This document shows, one piece after another, positions 7,089 through 13,380 of a stretch of DNA of 17,743 bases. Each line of letters opens with the position of its first letter. The stretch's first letter is position 1. The DNA is from an uncultured Granulicatella sp. (lineage in GTDB: Bacteria > Bacillota > Bacilli > Lactobacillales > Aerococcaceae). The notes under the pieces are model-generated. The model worked only from the letters and a program-made list of their open reading frames with translations, was not told the DNA's origin and ran no database searches. Position numbers and translations under genes: made by a program. The DNA is taken from positions 1 through 17,743 of the forward strand of contig URWJ01000017.1 of assembly GCA_900551535.1 (NCBI GenBank), given 5' to 3'.

Positions 7089-7120
7089 AAAAAGGTGGCA
7101 GCGTTTTTTTGCATGCCACC
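7089..7120 (-). terminator. Terminator-like hairpin inside the operon, after PTS IIC
   Basis: On the minus strand GGTGGCA (7114-7120) pairs with TGCCACC (7094-7100) and is followed by TTTTT (7089-7093). The 13-base loop contains seven A. It lies in the 90-base gap between PTS IIC and the GrdB-like gene, the only sizeable gap in the operon. It probably lowers expression of the five downstream genes or marks a processed mRNA end. Confidence 0.72.
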
Positions 7121-7158
7121 CAATGTTATGAAATCTTGTGACTTATGCTTTTGTAATT

Positions 7159-8511
7159 TTATAAATCATCAAATGATAAGTCGTTTAAGTCAACGTCGTC
7201 TAATTCATCACCTGTTAACATGCTAGAGCCTGCTTCTTCTTTCAAGTATTGGTTATCCAATGCTTTGAAGAATGGGAAGTAGATTAAGCAACCTAAAAGA
7301 ATCAAGAAGATTTGGAAGAATCCGGCTACGATACTACCTGTTGATAACCATCCAGAGAAGAAGAATGGCGTTGTCCATGGGAGAGATGCCCCTGTTGTAT
7401 AAGGGATAATTCCTACCATTGTAGCGATTGTTGCTAAGATTGTATTTACAAGTGGTGTTAATAAGAATGGAATCGCGATAATTGGGTTTAATACTACTGG
7501 TAAACCGAATGTAACCATTTCGTTGATACCGAAAATACCAGGGATTAAAGCTAATCGACCGAGTTTCTTCATTCGTTCTGATTTTGCAAGGAAGACCATT
7601 AAGAATACAAGAGATAATGTACTACCTCCACCACCGAAGTTACCGAAGAAGTCTCCGAAAGGTCCAGTGAAGATGTTTGGTAATGGTTGACCTGCTTTAA
7701 ATGCTTCTAAGTTTTGGTTTGTTAATACTAAGTGAATTGGGTTAAATACTGTATTTGTTACAGCTGGACCATTAATTCCGAAGAACCAGAATAGAGTTGA
7801 TAGGAATTGATAGATTGGTTCGAAGAATACTGTTTGACCGAATCCTTCTAACGGAGCTTGTAACACTTTATAAATAAATGTTTGTGCGTATTGATATTCT
7901 GTTAATGAGAAGATGAGATAGATTGCAAAAGCAAAGAACATCGCAAACGCACTAGGAATTAAAGCTGCAAATGAATGGTAAACTGCTGGTGGCACTGCAT
8001 CAGGAAGTTTGATAACCCATCCTTTTTTCTGAATCGTTACGAAGATTTTTACTGACACAATCGCAGTAATCATCGCTAAGAACACCCCTGCAGAACCAAG
8101 GTTTGAGAAGGCAAAACCAGTAAATTTCTTACCAGCTTCGTTCACAAATGCTGGGTGAACTTTTGGAGTCATGATAAGGTAGCAGACAAGTGATAATACT
8201 CCCCCTGCAATGGCATCACTTTCCAATTGTTTAGCATAAGAATATCCAATACCAACAGCTCCTAAAACGGCTAAAATACTAAATGTTGAATCAATCACGG
8301 CATCCATCGAGTTTTCCCAACCCTTGCCGAAGAATTGCGCCATAAAGTCGCTATACCCTGGTACCGGGAAGTTGGCAATTACAAGGAAAATGGATGCTAC
8401 GATAATTAATGGTGTACCGACTAAGAACCCGTCACGAATCGCAACTAGCACCTTATTCGTGCTAAGACGTTCTGCCACGCGTCCCATCGTGTTTTCTAAA
8501 CCTGCAAACAT
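7159..8511 (-). CDS. PTS EIIC, lactose/cellobiose (ChbC) family
   Basis: A 450-residue polytopic membrane permease that moves a sugar while EIIB phosphorylates it. About ten hydrophobic segments are visible. It opens with the usual amphipathic stretch before residue 20, then GTPLIIVASIFLVIANFP (33-50), and carries the signature GINEMVTFGLPVVLNP (328-343), with E331 at the place of the conserved sugar-binding glutamate of ChbC. The other hallmark, FFGIHG in most family members, reads FFGINGPA here, with N247 in place of histidine. The C-terminal tail is acidic (DELDDVDLNDLSFDDL). GGAGG precedes the ATG. It follows EIIB closely and is followed by the hairpin at 7089-7120. The substrate cannot be read from sequence; chitobiose, cellobiose or a GlcNAc-amino acid are options. 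Confidence 0.93.
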   Translation of the reverse strand: MFAGLENTMGRVAERLSTNKVLVAIRDGFLVGTPLIIVASIFLVIANFPVPGYSDFMAQFFGKGWENSMDAVIDSTFSILAVLGAVGIGYSYAKQLESDAIAGGVLSLVCYLIMTPKVHPAFVNEAGKKFTGFAFSNLGSAGVFLAMITAIVSVKIFVTIQKKGWVIKLPDAVPPAVYHSFAALIPSAFAMFFAFAIYLIFSLTEYQYAQTFIYKVLQAPLEGFGQTVFFEPIYQFLSTLFWFFGINGPAVTNTVFNPIHLVLTNQNLEAFKAGQPLPNIFTGPFGDFFGNFGGGGSTLSLVFLMVFLAKSERMKKLGRLALIPGIFGINEMVTFGLPVVLNPIIAIPFLLTPLVNTILATIATMVGIIPYTTGASLPWTTPFFFSGWLSTGSIVAGFFQIFLILLGCLIYFPFFKALDNQYLKEEAGSSMLTGDELDDVDLNDLSFDDL

Positions 8512-8523
8512 TGTACTAACCTC

Positions 8524-8850
8524 CTATTGTTCTTTTTTTGATTTTAATAATTGAATGGCACGTTTCAAGATACGTTCGCCATCTGCATTTCCGTAGTCTT
8601 CAAGATTGATGACATCGACAGGAACTCCCAGCGGATCATATTTTTCGTGAACCGCGTTGAATTTAAATTTCACTTGAGGTCCTAACAAGATTACGTCTGG
8701 ATGGTATTGCTCGTAAATCGCATCGATATTGCGGTCTGGAAACGCTTTAATTTCTAGCGGCAAATTATGCTTATCTGCCACATCTTGCATTCTGCTAGCC
8801 ACTAGACTGGTTGACATCCCCGCACTACAAAATAGATAAATTCTTTTCAT
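8524..8850 (-). CDS. PTS EIIB, lactose/cellobiose family
   Basis: A 108-residue cytoplasmic phosphocarrier that passes phosphate from EIIA to the incoming sugar. The active-site cysteine is C8 in the P-loop CSAGMSTS, immediately after the first beta strand. Further signatures are DVILLGPQVKF (about 53-63) and the helix ending at residue 108. The start at 8850 is preferred over the ATG two codons upstream (8856): GGAGG at 8859-8863 is 8 bases from 8850 but only 2 from 8856. It lies 12 bases before the IIC gene and 21 bases after the IIA gene, in a normal IIA-IIB-IIC order. Confidence 0.94.
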   Translation of the reverse strand: MKRIYLFCSAGMSTSLVASRMQDVADKHNLPLEIKAFPDRNIDAIYEQYHPDVILLGPQVKFKFNAVHEKYDPLGVPVDVINLEDYGNADGERILKRAIQLLKSKKEQ

Positions 8851-8871
8851 TTTCATTTCCTCCTTCCGTTT

Positions 8872-9189
8872 CTATTTAATACTTTCAATCCGTTCATAAA
8901 GGGCGATAATTTCTTCTGCTGTAATTTTAAGAAATTCCGCGTTCATCAATTGGTCTTCCGCATGCACGAGTAAAAGCGATAATTGCACTGGCTCACCGGA
9001 TGTTTCTTGTTGTAATAATCCGAAGTGTGCTTCATGTCCTTCTGCATGACATTTATCCCCTTCTTCAATGCATCGACGCGCTTCTTCAAAATGACCTAAC
9101 CGCGCTTCTTGCACCGCCTCCATAAAACTGGATTTTGCTGCACCTAGTGCGCTAATCATCTTAAAACAAACTAGCTCAATGCCTTCCAT
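8872..9189 (-). CDS. PTS EIIA, lactose/cellobiose family
   Basis: A 105-residue, helical, trimer-forming phosphocarrier that accepts phosphate from HPr. The phosphorylated histidine is H76 in SLLLVHAEDQLMN. The aspartate three residues on (D79) corresponds to the trimer-core metal ligand. The family pattern HAQDHLM is changed to HAEDQLM, which occurs in related proteins. A histidine cluster, HAEGHEAHF (48-56), precedes it. AAGGAGG lies 7 bases before the ATG and partly follows the stop of the regulator gene, so the two are tightly joined in the operon. Confidence 0.94.
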   Translation of the reverse strand: MEGIELVCFKMISALGAAKSSFMEAVQEARLGHFEEARRCIEEGDKCHAEGHEAHFGLLQQETSGEPVQLSLLLVHAEDQLMNAEFLKITAEEIIALYERIESIK

Positions 9190-9205
9190 ACGATTTCCTC
9201 CTTCC

Positions 9206-11098
9206 TTATCGAATCGCTTGAATAAACGACTCTACATTTTTTGCTTCTAATAAACACATCATTTTGTCCGGGGAGTCCAGTTGCTTCCCGAGCCATCGTA
9301 AGAAGAGTTGCATGAATTCCATATCCTCTTCCTTCAACGCGAGTAAGATGACCAGTTTCACTGGGAAATGATTCCACTGAATCGGCTCTCTTAATACCGC
9401 GATGGAAATCATCGAGCGTTTGCTAGATGGATGCAACGGATGCGGAATCGCAATCGAATAATCGAAATCCGTCGAAGAGAGACTTTCGCGTTTCATAACA
9501 GATGGTAGAAAGTCCTCAGTCACAATACCTGCTGCTTCTAAGTGCGAACCCATTTGCTGTAGGATTTCTTCTCGGCTCGTCGCCTCCACGTCCGCATAGA
9601 AGAATGCTTCATCCATCAACTGCCCAATTTGCGTGCGAATCGTTTCACTCATCTTCTGCGTTTCAAGTTGATTCATCACTTTAATGAGTTGAATTTCGTC
9701 TTGTGTATTGAAAAATAGTCCTAATCGAACGACTGGAATCGCAACTGGTGGTTCCATTTGCTCGAATGTGATGAGTAAATCCGCTTCGTAAAACTCAGTT
9801 ACTCCTGTGGTAAACGTCGCTTCTTCTGCCACAAACTCCATCCGATGTTGGAACTGCTCCTTCAATCGTTCTACACTTCCAGCAATCAACGGATATTGTG
9901 TATTTGCAATAAGTATCGCGCGTAATTTCGCGTTTGTCGCCCCTTGCATATACGCTGCCCCGATATGCAGCGCCAGGAATCCAATTTCCTCTTCGGTAAT
10001 TTGGCATTGCAGCTCGCTCATCAAATACTGACTCACGGAAACTGCCGTATCAAACACCAGCGGATATTGTCGTTTAAAGGTTTGCACATAATGATTAGGT
10101 AGGCTTAAGTTCATCTGTACTCGTTCGAGTAATCCTTGTAAGTGCAATTGGAATCGCACCTTGAATTCCTTTTGATCCACAAACGAGATGCCCATCCACT
10201 GAAAGAGTCGCTCATCAATAGCGTTCGTTAGTTCTTCTAATCGAATGGTTTTTCCTTTGAAATGAACTTGTGATTGAAAGGCATTTGAATTATGATACGC
10301 CTTTAAGAGTTTTGCATAGGAAAGAATTTCTCCTTCCGGAATCTCTTTATCGCCTAGAATTTCTTTGAAAATCGAACGAACAATCATAGCTTCAACCTCT
10401 AAATCAAGGCCTTCTACACTACCTTCTTGTACCGTTTGTCCTAGTTTTACTCGTTGCAACACCAGTCCTAAATGTAACAATAGAAACGGCATGAGCGTTT
10501 TGCGAATCGAATAGCGATATTCTTTTAATTTCGCCCAAATAATCGCCTCTAATTGCTCCATATCCAACTCAGGGTACACATTCATGAGCTCTGAACTATT
10601 CAAGAAGTCTTCGTTTAATTCTTTCTTCAGTAGTTCTCGATACAATTTTCGCTTGCTGGCTTCTGGCCCTTCTAATACAAGCGCCCCATTCTTCGTCACG
10701 AGTTCCAGACCGTCGTATTCTTCCAGTTGTTGTTGGACACAAATGCGGTCTATATCAAACGTTTTAGCGCTTACAAAACATTGTTCGCAAAAAGCTTCGA
10801 TGGAAACGCCCTCTCCATTGAACAGGAGTTGCTTCAGCAAGTTGGCGCTTCTTTCTGCGCTATCTTGTGGCGCTCTTAGTATTCCTTCTGGGTCAGCATA
10901 TCGATTTTGTTGGAAAGCTACGAGGTGATATCCTTTTTGGCGATCCGCTTGAATGATATGCGGCATTTCTCGATTGATTTGTTCGATATCGGAACGCACT
11001 GTTCTTGCGCTGACGCCGAGGCAGGAAGCTAATTCGCGTCCTTTGATCCATTCTTGGCGTGCAAGTAAGTGCAACAGTTGTTGGTGTCGTTGTTTCAT
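9206..11098 (-). CDS. PRD-containing transcription regulator (MtlR/LicR/BglG-like)
   Basis: 630 residues from the ATG at 11098, which has GGAGGG 7 bases upstream. A GTG five codons earlier overlaps that site and is unlikely to be the start. Order: a winged helix-turn-helix (about 2-60, ELASCLGVSARTVRSDI), a second helical DNA-binding region (85-160), PRD1 (about 180-280, H209 in LLLHLG), PRD2 (about 290-395, H319 and H378 in ALHIGA), an EIIB-like region (392-480), and an EIIA mannitol/fructose-type domain (about 495-630) with H553 in IPHPLHP. This is a DNA-binding activator layout rather than an RNA-binding antiterminator. The EIIB-like region reads AILIANTQY where a phospho-accepting Cys is usual, so that switch seems lost. 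As first gene of the PTS operon it should control its own promoter (11146-11174) in response to PTS phosphorylation. Confidence 0.92.
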   Translation of the reverse strand: MKQRHQQLLHLLARQEWIKGRELASCLGVSARTVRSDIEQINREMPHIIQADRQKGYHLVAFQQNRYADPEGILRAPQDSAERSANLLKQLLFNGEGVSIEAFCEQCFVSAKTFDIDRICVQQQLEEYDGLELVTKNGALVLEGPEASKRKLYRELLKKELNEDFLNSSELMNVYPELDMEQLEAIIWAKLKEYRYSIRKTLMPFLLLHLGLVLQRVKLGQTVQEGSVEGLDLEVEAMIVRSIFKEILGDKEIPEGEILSYAKLLKAYHNSNAFQSQVHFKGKTIRLEELTNAIDERLFQWMGISFVDQKEFKVRFQLHLQGLLERVQMNLSLPNHYVQTFKRQYPLVFDTAVSVSQYLMSELQCQITEEEIGFLALHIGAAYMQGATNAKLRAILIANTQYPLIAGSVERLKEQFQHRMEFVAEEATFTTGVTEFYEADLLITFEQMEPPVAIPVVRLGLFFNTQDEIQLIKVMNQLETQKMSETIRTQIGQLMDEAFFYADVEATSREEILQQMGSHLEAAGIVTEDFLPSVMKRESLSSTDFDYSIAIPHPLHPSSKRSMISIAVLREPIQWNHFPVKLVILLALKEEDMEFMQLFLRWLGKQLDSPDKMMCLLEAKNVESFIQAIR

Positions 11099-11145
11099 TA
11101 AAAATCCCTCCACCTCAATTTGACTATATCAGATTCTTTGATTCC

Positions 11146-11174
11146 ATTATACCTAAAATCTTTTCCTATTGTTA
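11146..11174 (-). promoter_or_regulatory. Promoter of the nine-gene PTS operon
   Basis: A perfect TATAAT (11146-11151) on the minus strand lies 17 bases from TAACAA (11169-11174), a poor -35 box. A weak -35 with a good -10 is typical of an activator-dependent promoter. The leader to the ATG at 11098 is only about 40 bases, with no room for an antiterminator/terminator pair. Confidence 0.7.
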
Positions 11175-11179
11175 GGAAA
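11162..11179. promoter_or_regulatory. Perfect dyad over the -35 region, candidate operator
   Basis: TTTCCTA (11162-11168) and TAGGAAA (11173-11179) form a perfect 7-base inverted repeat around a 4-base spacer. It covers the -35 box of the PTS operon promoter. It is the best candidate for the binding site of the regulator at 9206-11098, or of a repressor. Confidence 0.55.
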
Positions 11180-11249
11180 TTTTTAGTCCCTTTTTGAAAC
11201 ATTTCGTAATTTTTCTTACTTTTTGACCGATTTTGGAGGATTGGTGTGC

Positions 11250-11449
11250 AAAAAAATAAAAAGATGTCTCTTCGATTGAAAAGTTTCTAACAGTAGCTAT
11301 AATAGGGCACCGGCTTGAGCCGAAGTCTCAAGCTCTTTCAAGATTCAAACGACCTCTAGAAAATCAATTTTCAAGAGGTCGTAATTCACTTTGAATGCTA
11401 TTCCCTATTACTGCTACTATGGAACTTTTCAACTCTTTCGAGACATCTT
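11250..11449 (-). ncRNA. Structured RNA element, copy B (same family as copy A)
   Basis: On the minus strand a 10-bp closing stem (11440-11449 with 11261-11270) leads to a 9-bp helix (11423-11431/11277-11285), an 8-bp helix with one U.G pair, and AATAGGG/CCCTATT. The head matches copy A element by element: GGGAAnnGCA, a CAA/TTG helix, the GTGAATTA/TTTGAATC internal loop, a hairpin (here CGACCTCT/AGAGGTCG), a second hairpin GCTTGAG/CTCAAGC capped by C(UUCG)G, then CCGGTGCCCTATTAT. Where copy A has GCACC/GGTGC, copy B has GCATT/GGTGC, which pairs only on this strand through G.U wobbles. The 3' stem runs into TTTTTATTTTTTT, so it may terminate itself. It lies about 75 bases upstream of the PTS operon promoter and is probably a separate transcript. 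No clear promoter was found. Confidence 0.75.
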
Positions 11450-11544
11450 TTTCAACTGCTCTATCAAAATCCAGTCACAAAGAAAATTAGGAACGGTTTC
11501 TGGCGGTGGGAAGGATAAGGTGGGGAAATTTAAATTTGGGCAAC

Positions 11545-11568
11545 AAAAAAGGCACCGGAATCGGTGCC
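11545..11568 (-). terminator. Terminator of the tRNA operon
   Basis: GGCACCG (11551-11557) pairs perfectly with CGGTGCC (11562-11568) around a 4-base loop. Read on the minus strand it is followed by TTTTTT. It starts 8 bases past the 3' end of tRNA-Gln. Confidence 0.93.
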
Positions 11569-11575
11569 TGTAGGA

Positions 11576-11647
11576 CTGGGGTAGCTGGATTCGAACCAAC
11601 GAATGACGGAGTCAAAGTCCGTTGCCTTACCGCTTGGCTATACCCCA
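11576..11647 (-). tRNA. tRNA-Gln (anticodon TTG)
   Basis: The minus strand gives a 72-base cloverleaf. The acceptor is TGGGGTA/TACCCCA with discriminator G, the D-arm contains AGCCAAGCGGTAAGGC, the anticodon loop is ACTTTGACT with TTG, and the T-arm carries GGTTCGAATCC. CCA is not encoded. It is separated from tRNA-Tyr by a single base and co-transcribed with it. Confidence 0.97.
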
Positions 11648-11648
11648 A

Positions 11649-11732
11649 TGGTGGAGGGGGGCAGATTCGAACTGCCGAACCCGAAGGAGCGGATTTACAG
11701 TCCGCCGCGTTTAGCCACTTCGCTACCCCTCC
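11649..11732 (-). tRNA. tRNA-Tyr (anticodon GTA), CCA encoded
   Basis: On the minus strand the acceptor GGAGGGG pairs with CCCCTCC, followed by discriminator A and an encoded CCA (11649-11651). The anticodon loop ACTGTAAAT contains GTA. A long variable arm (CTCCTTCGGGTTC region), as expected for tRNA-Tyr, precedes the T-arm GTTCGAATC. It is the first gene of the pair. Confidence 0.97.
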
Positions 11733-11774
11733 ATAATTAAGGAATATAAATTATAATACTACTCAACGAGAGTT

Positions 11775-11804
11775 ATTATAACAGGATTGGTGAAAAATTG
11801 TCAA
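11775..11804 (-). promoter_or_regulatory. Consensus promoter of the tRNA-Tyr/tRNA-Gln operon
   Basis: Perfect TTGACA (11799-11804) and perfect TATAAT (11775-11780) on the minus strand are 18 bases apart, about 40 bases upstream of the tRNA-Tyr 5' end. This is a strong constitutive promoter, as expected for stable RNA. Confidence 0.88.
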
Positions 11805-11867
11805 TACTTTTTTTAAGTATTTAATGCATATTTATTTCAAAACTGCATAATTTGCAACAACTCCATT

Positions 11868-11896
11868 AGTATAATACAGATTCGAGTAGTTCGCAA
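11868..11896 (-). promoter_or_regulatory. Possible second, upstream tRNA promoter
   Basis: TTGCGA (11891-11896) and TATACT (11868-11873) on the minus strand are 17 bases apart, about 95 bases upstream of the main tRNA promoter. It could be a second promoter of the tRNA pair or start a short RNA. It could also be chance in AT-rich sequence. Confidence 0.35.
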
Positions 11897-11937
11897 GAGT
11901 TATTTTACAAATAATCAATTTTTTTCCAAATAGTTCT

Positions 11938-11986
11938 AAAAAGCTAAAGAAAAATGGCCAAAATACTGCCGATAAATTTCTTTAGC
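11938..11986 (-). terminator. Terminator of the L-lactate dehydrogenase gene
   Basis: GCTAAAGAAA (11943-11952) pairs perfectly with TTTCTTTAGC (11977-11986), with GGC/GCC-like pairing inside the loop. On the minus strand it is followed by TTTTT (11938-11942). It starts 9 bases past the ldh stop. Confidence 0.82.
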
Positions 11987-11995
11987 CTCGTCTTT

Positions 11996-12958
11996 TTATA
12001 ATAGATTTTTAAATGCGTCTTCTTGCATAAGTCGAATCGTCGAAACAGATTCATGCATTTTTTGCTTTTCTAAATCATTTAATGGAATTTCAATAATAGA
12101 CTTAATTCCTTCTCGATTTACGACAGCTGGAGAACCAATATATATATCTTTTTCCCCATAAGCCCCATCCAAATAAACTGAGAGTGGTAAAATAGCATTT
12201 TCATCATCAAAAATAGCTTTTGTAATTCGAGCTAAAGCTATCGCAATCCCATAGTGAGTTGATCCTTTACGCTGAATAATCTTATAAGCCGCATCTCTGA
12301 CATCTGTCACTAATTTAATTAAACTTTCCTCAGTCACTTCTGGATGCTCTCTCATCCACTCGTAAATTTGCAAACCACCTATATTAGCATGGGACCATAC
12401 AGGAAATTGCGTATCGCCATGCTCACCAATGATATATGCATGCACATCTCGGGCATCCACATCAGTTATCCCTGCTAAGGCTCCTCTAAAACGAGCACTA
12501 TCTAAGGACGTACCTGATCCGATAACTCTTTGAGTTGGTAATCCAGAAAATTTCCAAACTGCATAAGTTAAAATATCAACAGGATTACTAGCTACTAAAA
12601 AGATTCCGTCAAATCCACTAGCCATTACTTGATCTACTATGATTTTAGCTATTTTAAAATTCTTTTTAATTAAGTCTAAGCGGGTTTCATTTTCAGCCTG
12701 TGCTGCTCCAGCAGTAATCACAACTAAATCCGCATCTTTACAATCTGCATAAGTTGCTGCATAGATTTTTTTGGGCGATGTAAAAGCTAGACCATCCGAT
12801 AAATCTAAGGCATCTCCCTCACTTTTACCTGTGTCCAAATCAATAATGCCTAATTCACGACCAATATTTTGTGCAACTAAAGCAAATGCATAACTAGATC
12901 CTACATCACCCGCACCAATCAAAATAATTTTTTCTTGATTTTTATCCGCTTGTTTCAT
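11996..12958 (-). CDS. ldh: L-lactate dehydrogenase
   Basis: A 320-residue cytoplasmic NAD-dependent enzyme that interconverts pyruvate and L-lactate and recycles NADH. Visible features in order: the Rossmann motif GAGDVG (15-20), D40 closing the NAD-binding fold, the active-site loop AGAAQAENETR ending in catalytic R93, SNPVDILTY with N125, substrate-binding R158 region SARFRG, and the catalytic histidine H180 in IIGEHGDTQFPVWS. The active-site loop differs from the common AGAPQKPGETR, so this may be a secondary isozyme rather than the main glycolytic one. It has a GGAGGA site before the ATG and its own terminator. It sits alone, downstream of the bglA-like gene with 420 bases between. Malate dehydrogenase is unlikely given the overall pattern. 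Confidence 0.93.
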   Translation of the reverse strand: MKQADKNQEKIILIGAGDVGSSYAFALVAQNIGRELGIIDLDTGKSEGDALDLSDGLAFTSPKKIYAATYADCKDADLVVITAGAAQAENETRLDLIKKNFKIAKIIVDQVMASGFDGIFLVASNPVDILTYAVWKFSGLPTQRVIGSGTSLDSARFRGALAGITDVDARDVHAYIIGEHGDTQFPVWSHANIGGLQIYEWMREHPEVTEESLIKLVTDVRDAAYKIIQRKGSTHYGIAIALARITKAIFDDENAILPLSVYLDGAYGEKDIYIGSPAVVNREGIKSIIEIPLNDLEKQKMHESVSTIRLMQEDAFKNLL

Positions 12959-12990
12959 GTTGTTCCTCCATTCTATATACTAGCTCCCAT

Positions 12991-13008
12991 AGTCGTTTAC
13001 ATTCGACT
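12991..13008. promoter_or_regulatory. Small dyad in the ldh leader
   Basis: AGTCG (12991-12995) and CGACT (13004-13008) form an inverted repeat with an 8-base spacer, about 35 bases upstream of the ldh start. It could be an operator or leader hairpin. It does not match the Rex box or the full catabolite-responsive element, although TGTAAACG within it resembles half of the latter. Confidence 0.25.
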
Positions 13009-13056
13009 TTACCTTCTATTAATCAGTAAAAATTAAACACTCTATAATTCAAGTTG

Positions 13057-13086
13057 AGAATACCATTTTTTTTACATGTAAGGCAA
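13057..13086 (-). promoter_or_regulatory. Possible promoter of ldh
   Basis: TTGCCT (13081-13086) and TATTCT (13057-13062) on the minus strand are 18 bases apart, giving a leader of about 90 bases before ldh. The remaining sequence 13087-13284 is AT-rich and shows nothing recognisable. Confidence 0.35.
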
Positions 13087-13284
13087 CAAATTCGATTCCT
13101 ACTTCCATTAAAGAAAACCCATAAATAAGATAAAAACAGAAAAAATGTCCTATGATTTAAGCCTAGTAGTCTGAAAAATATTTTCTTACGTTTCTAATTT
13201 ATTTAATCAGCACATGGATCTAGCTCGATATTTATGTAACTTTTTGATAGTGTCGGTGATTTAGATAGTGGTTGAACTGTACAT

Positions 13285-13328
13285 AAAAAACGTTTAAAGT
13301 ATTCGTAAAGTCTACGATACTCTAAACG
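13285..13328 (-). terminator. Terminator of the phospho-beta-glucosidase gene
   Basis: CGTTTAAAGTATTCGTA (13291-13307) pairs with TACGATACTCTAAACG (13313-13328) with a small bulge and mismatch. On the minus strand it is followed by TTTTTT (13285-13290). Confidence 0.85.
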
Positions 13329-13380
13329 CCCTTTTCCATCATTCTTTTAATTGGAACATAATGACTTTTTTAACACCTTG

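Noticed and set aside
7069..7119. N-terminal extension of the GrdB-like protein
   Set aside because: It would read through the terminator-like hairpin, has no ribosome binding site, and matches nothing in the family. The ATG at 7068 has a good site.
11099..11145. Antiterminator (RAT-like) leader before the regulator gene
   Set aside because: The leader is only about 40 bases and holds no terminator hairpin. The protein has a DNA-binding activator layout.
11250..11449. Riboswitch controlling the PTS operon
   Set aside because: A separate promoter with a perfect TATAAT lies between this element and the first gene, and the element appears to end in its own U-rich tract.
11506..11736. Plus-strand open frame across the tRNA pair
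   Set aside because: It runs antisense through two clear tRNA genes and their terminator, so it is a shadow frame.
12959..13284. Small gene or Rex site in the gap upstream of ldh
   Set aside because: No frame with a ribosome binding site was found, and no TTGTGA/TCACAA pair with the Rex spacing.
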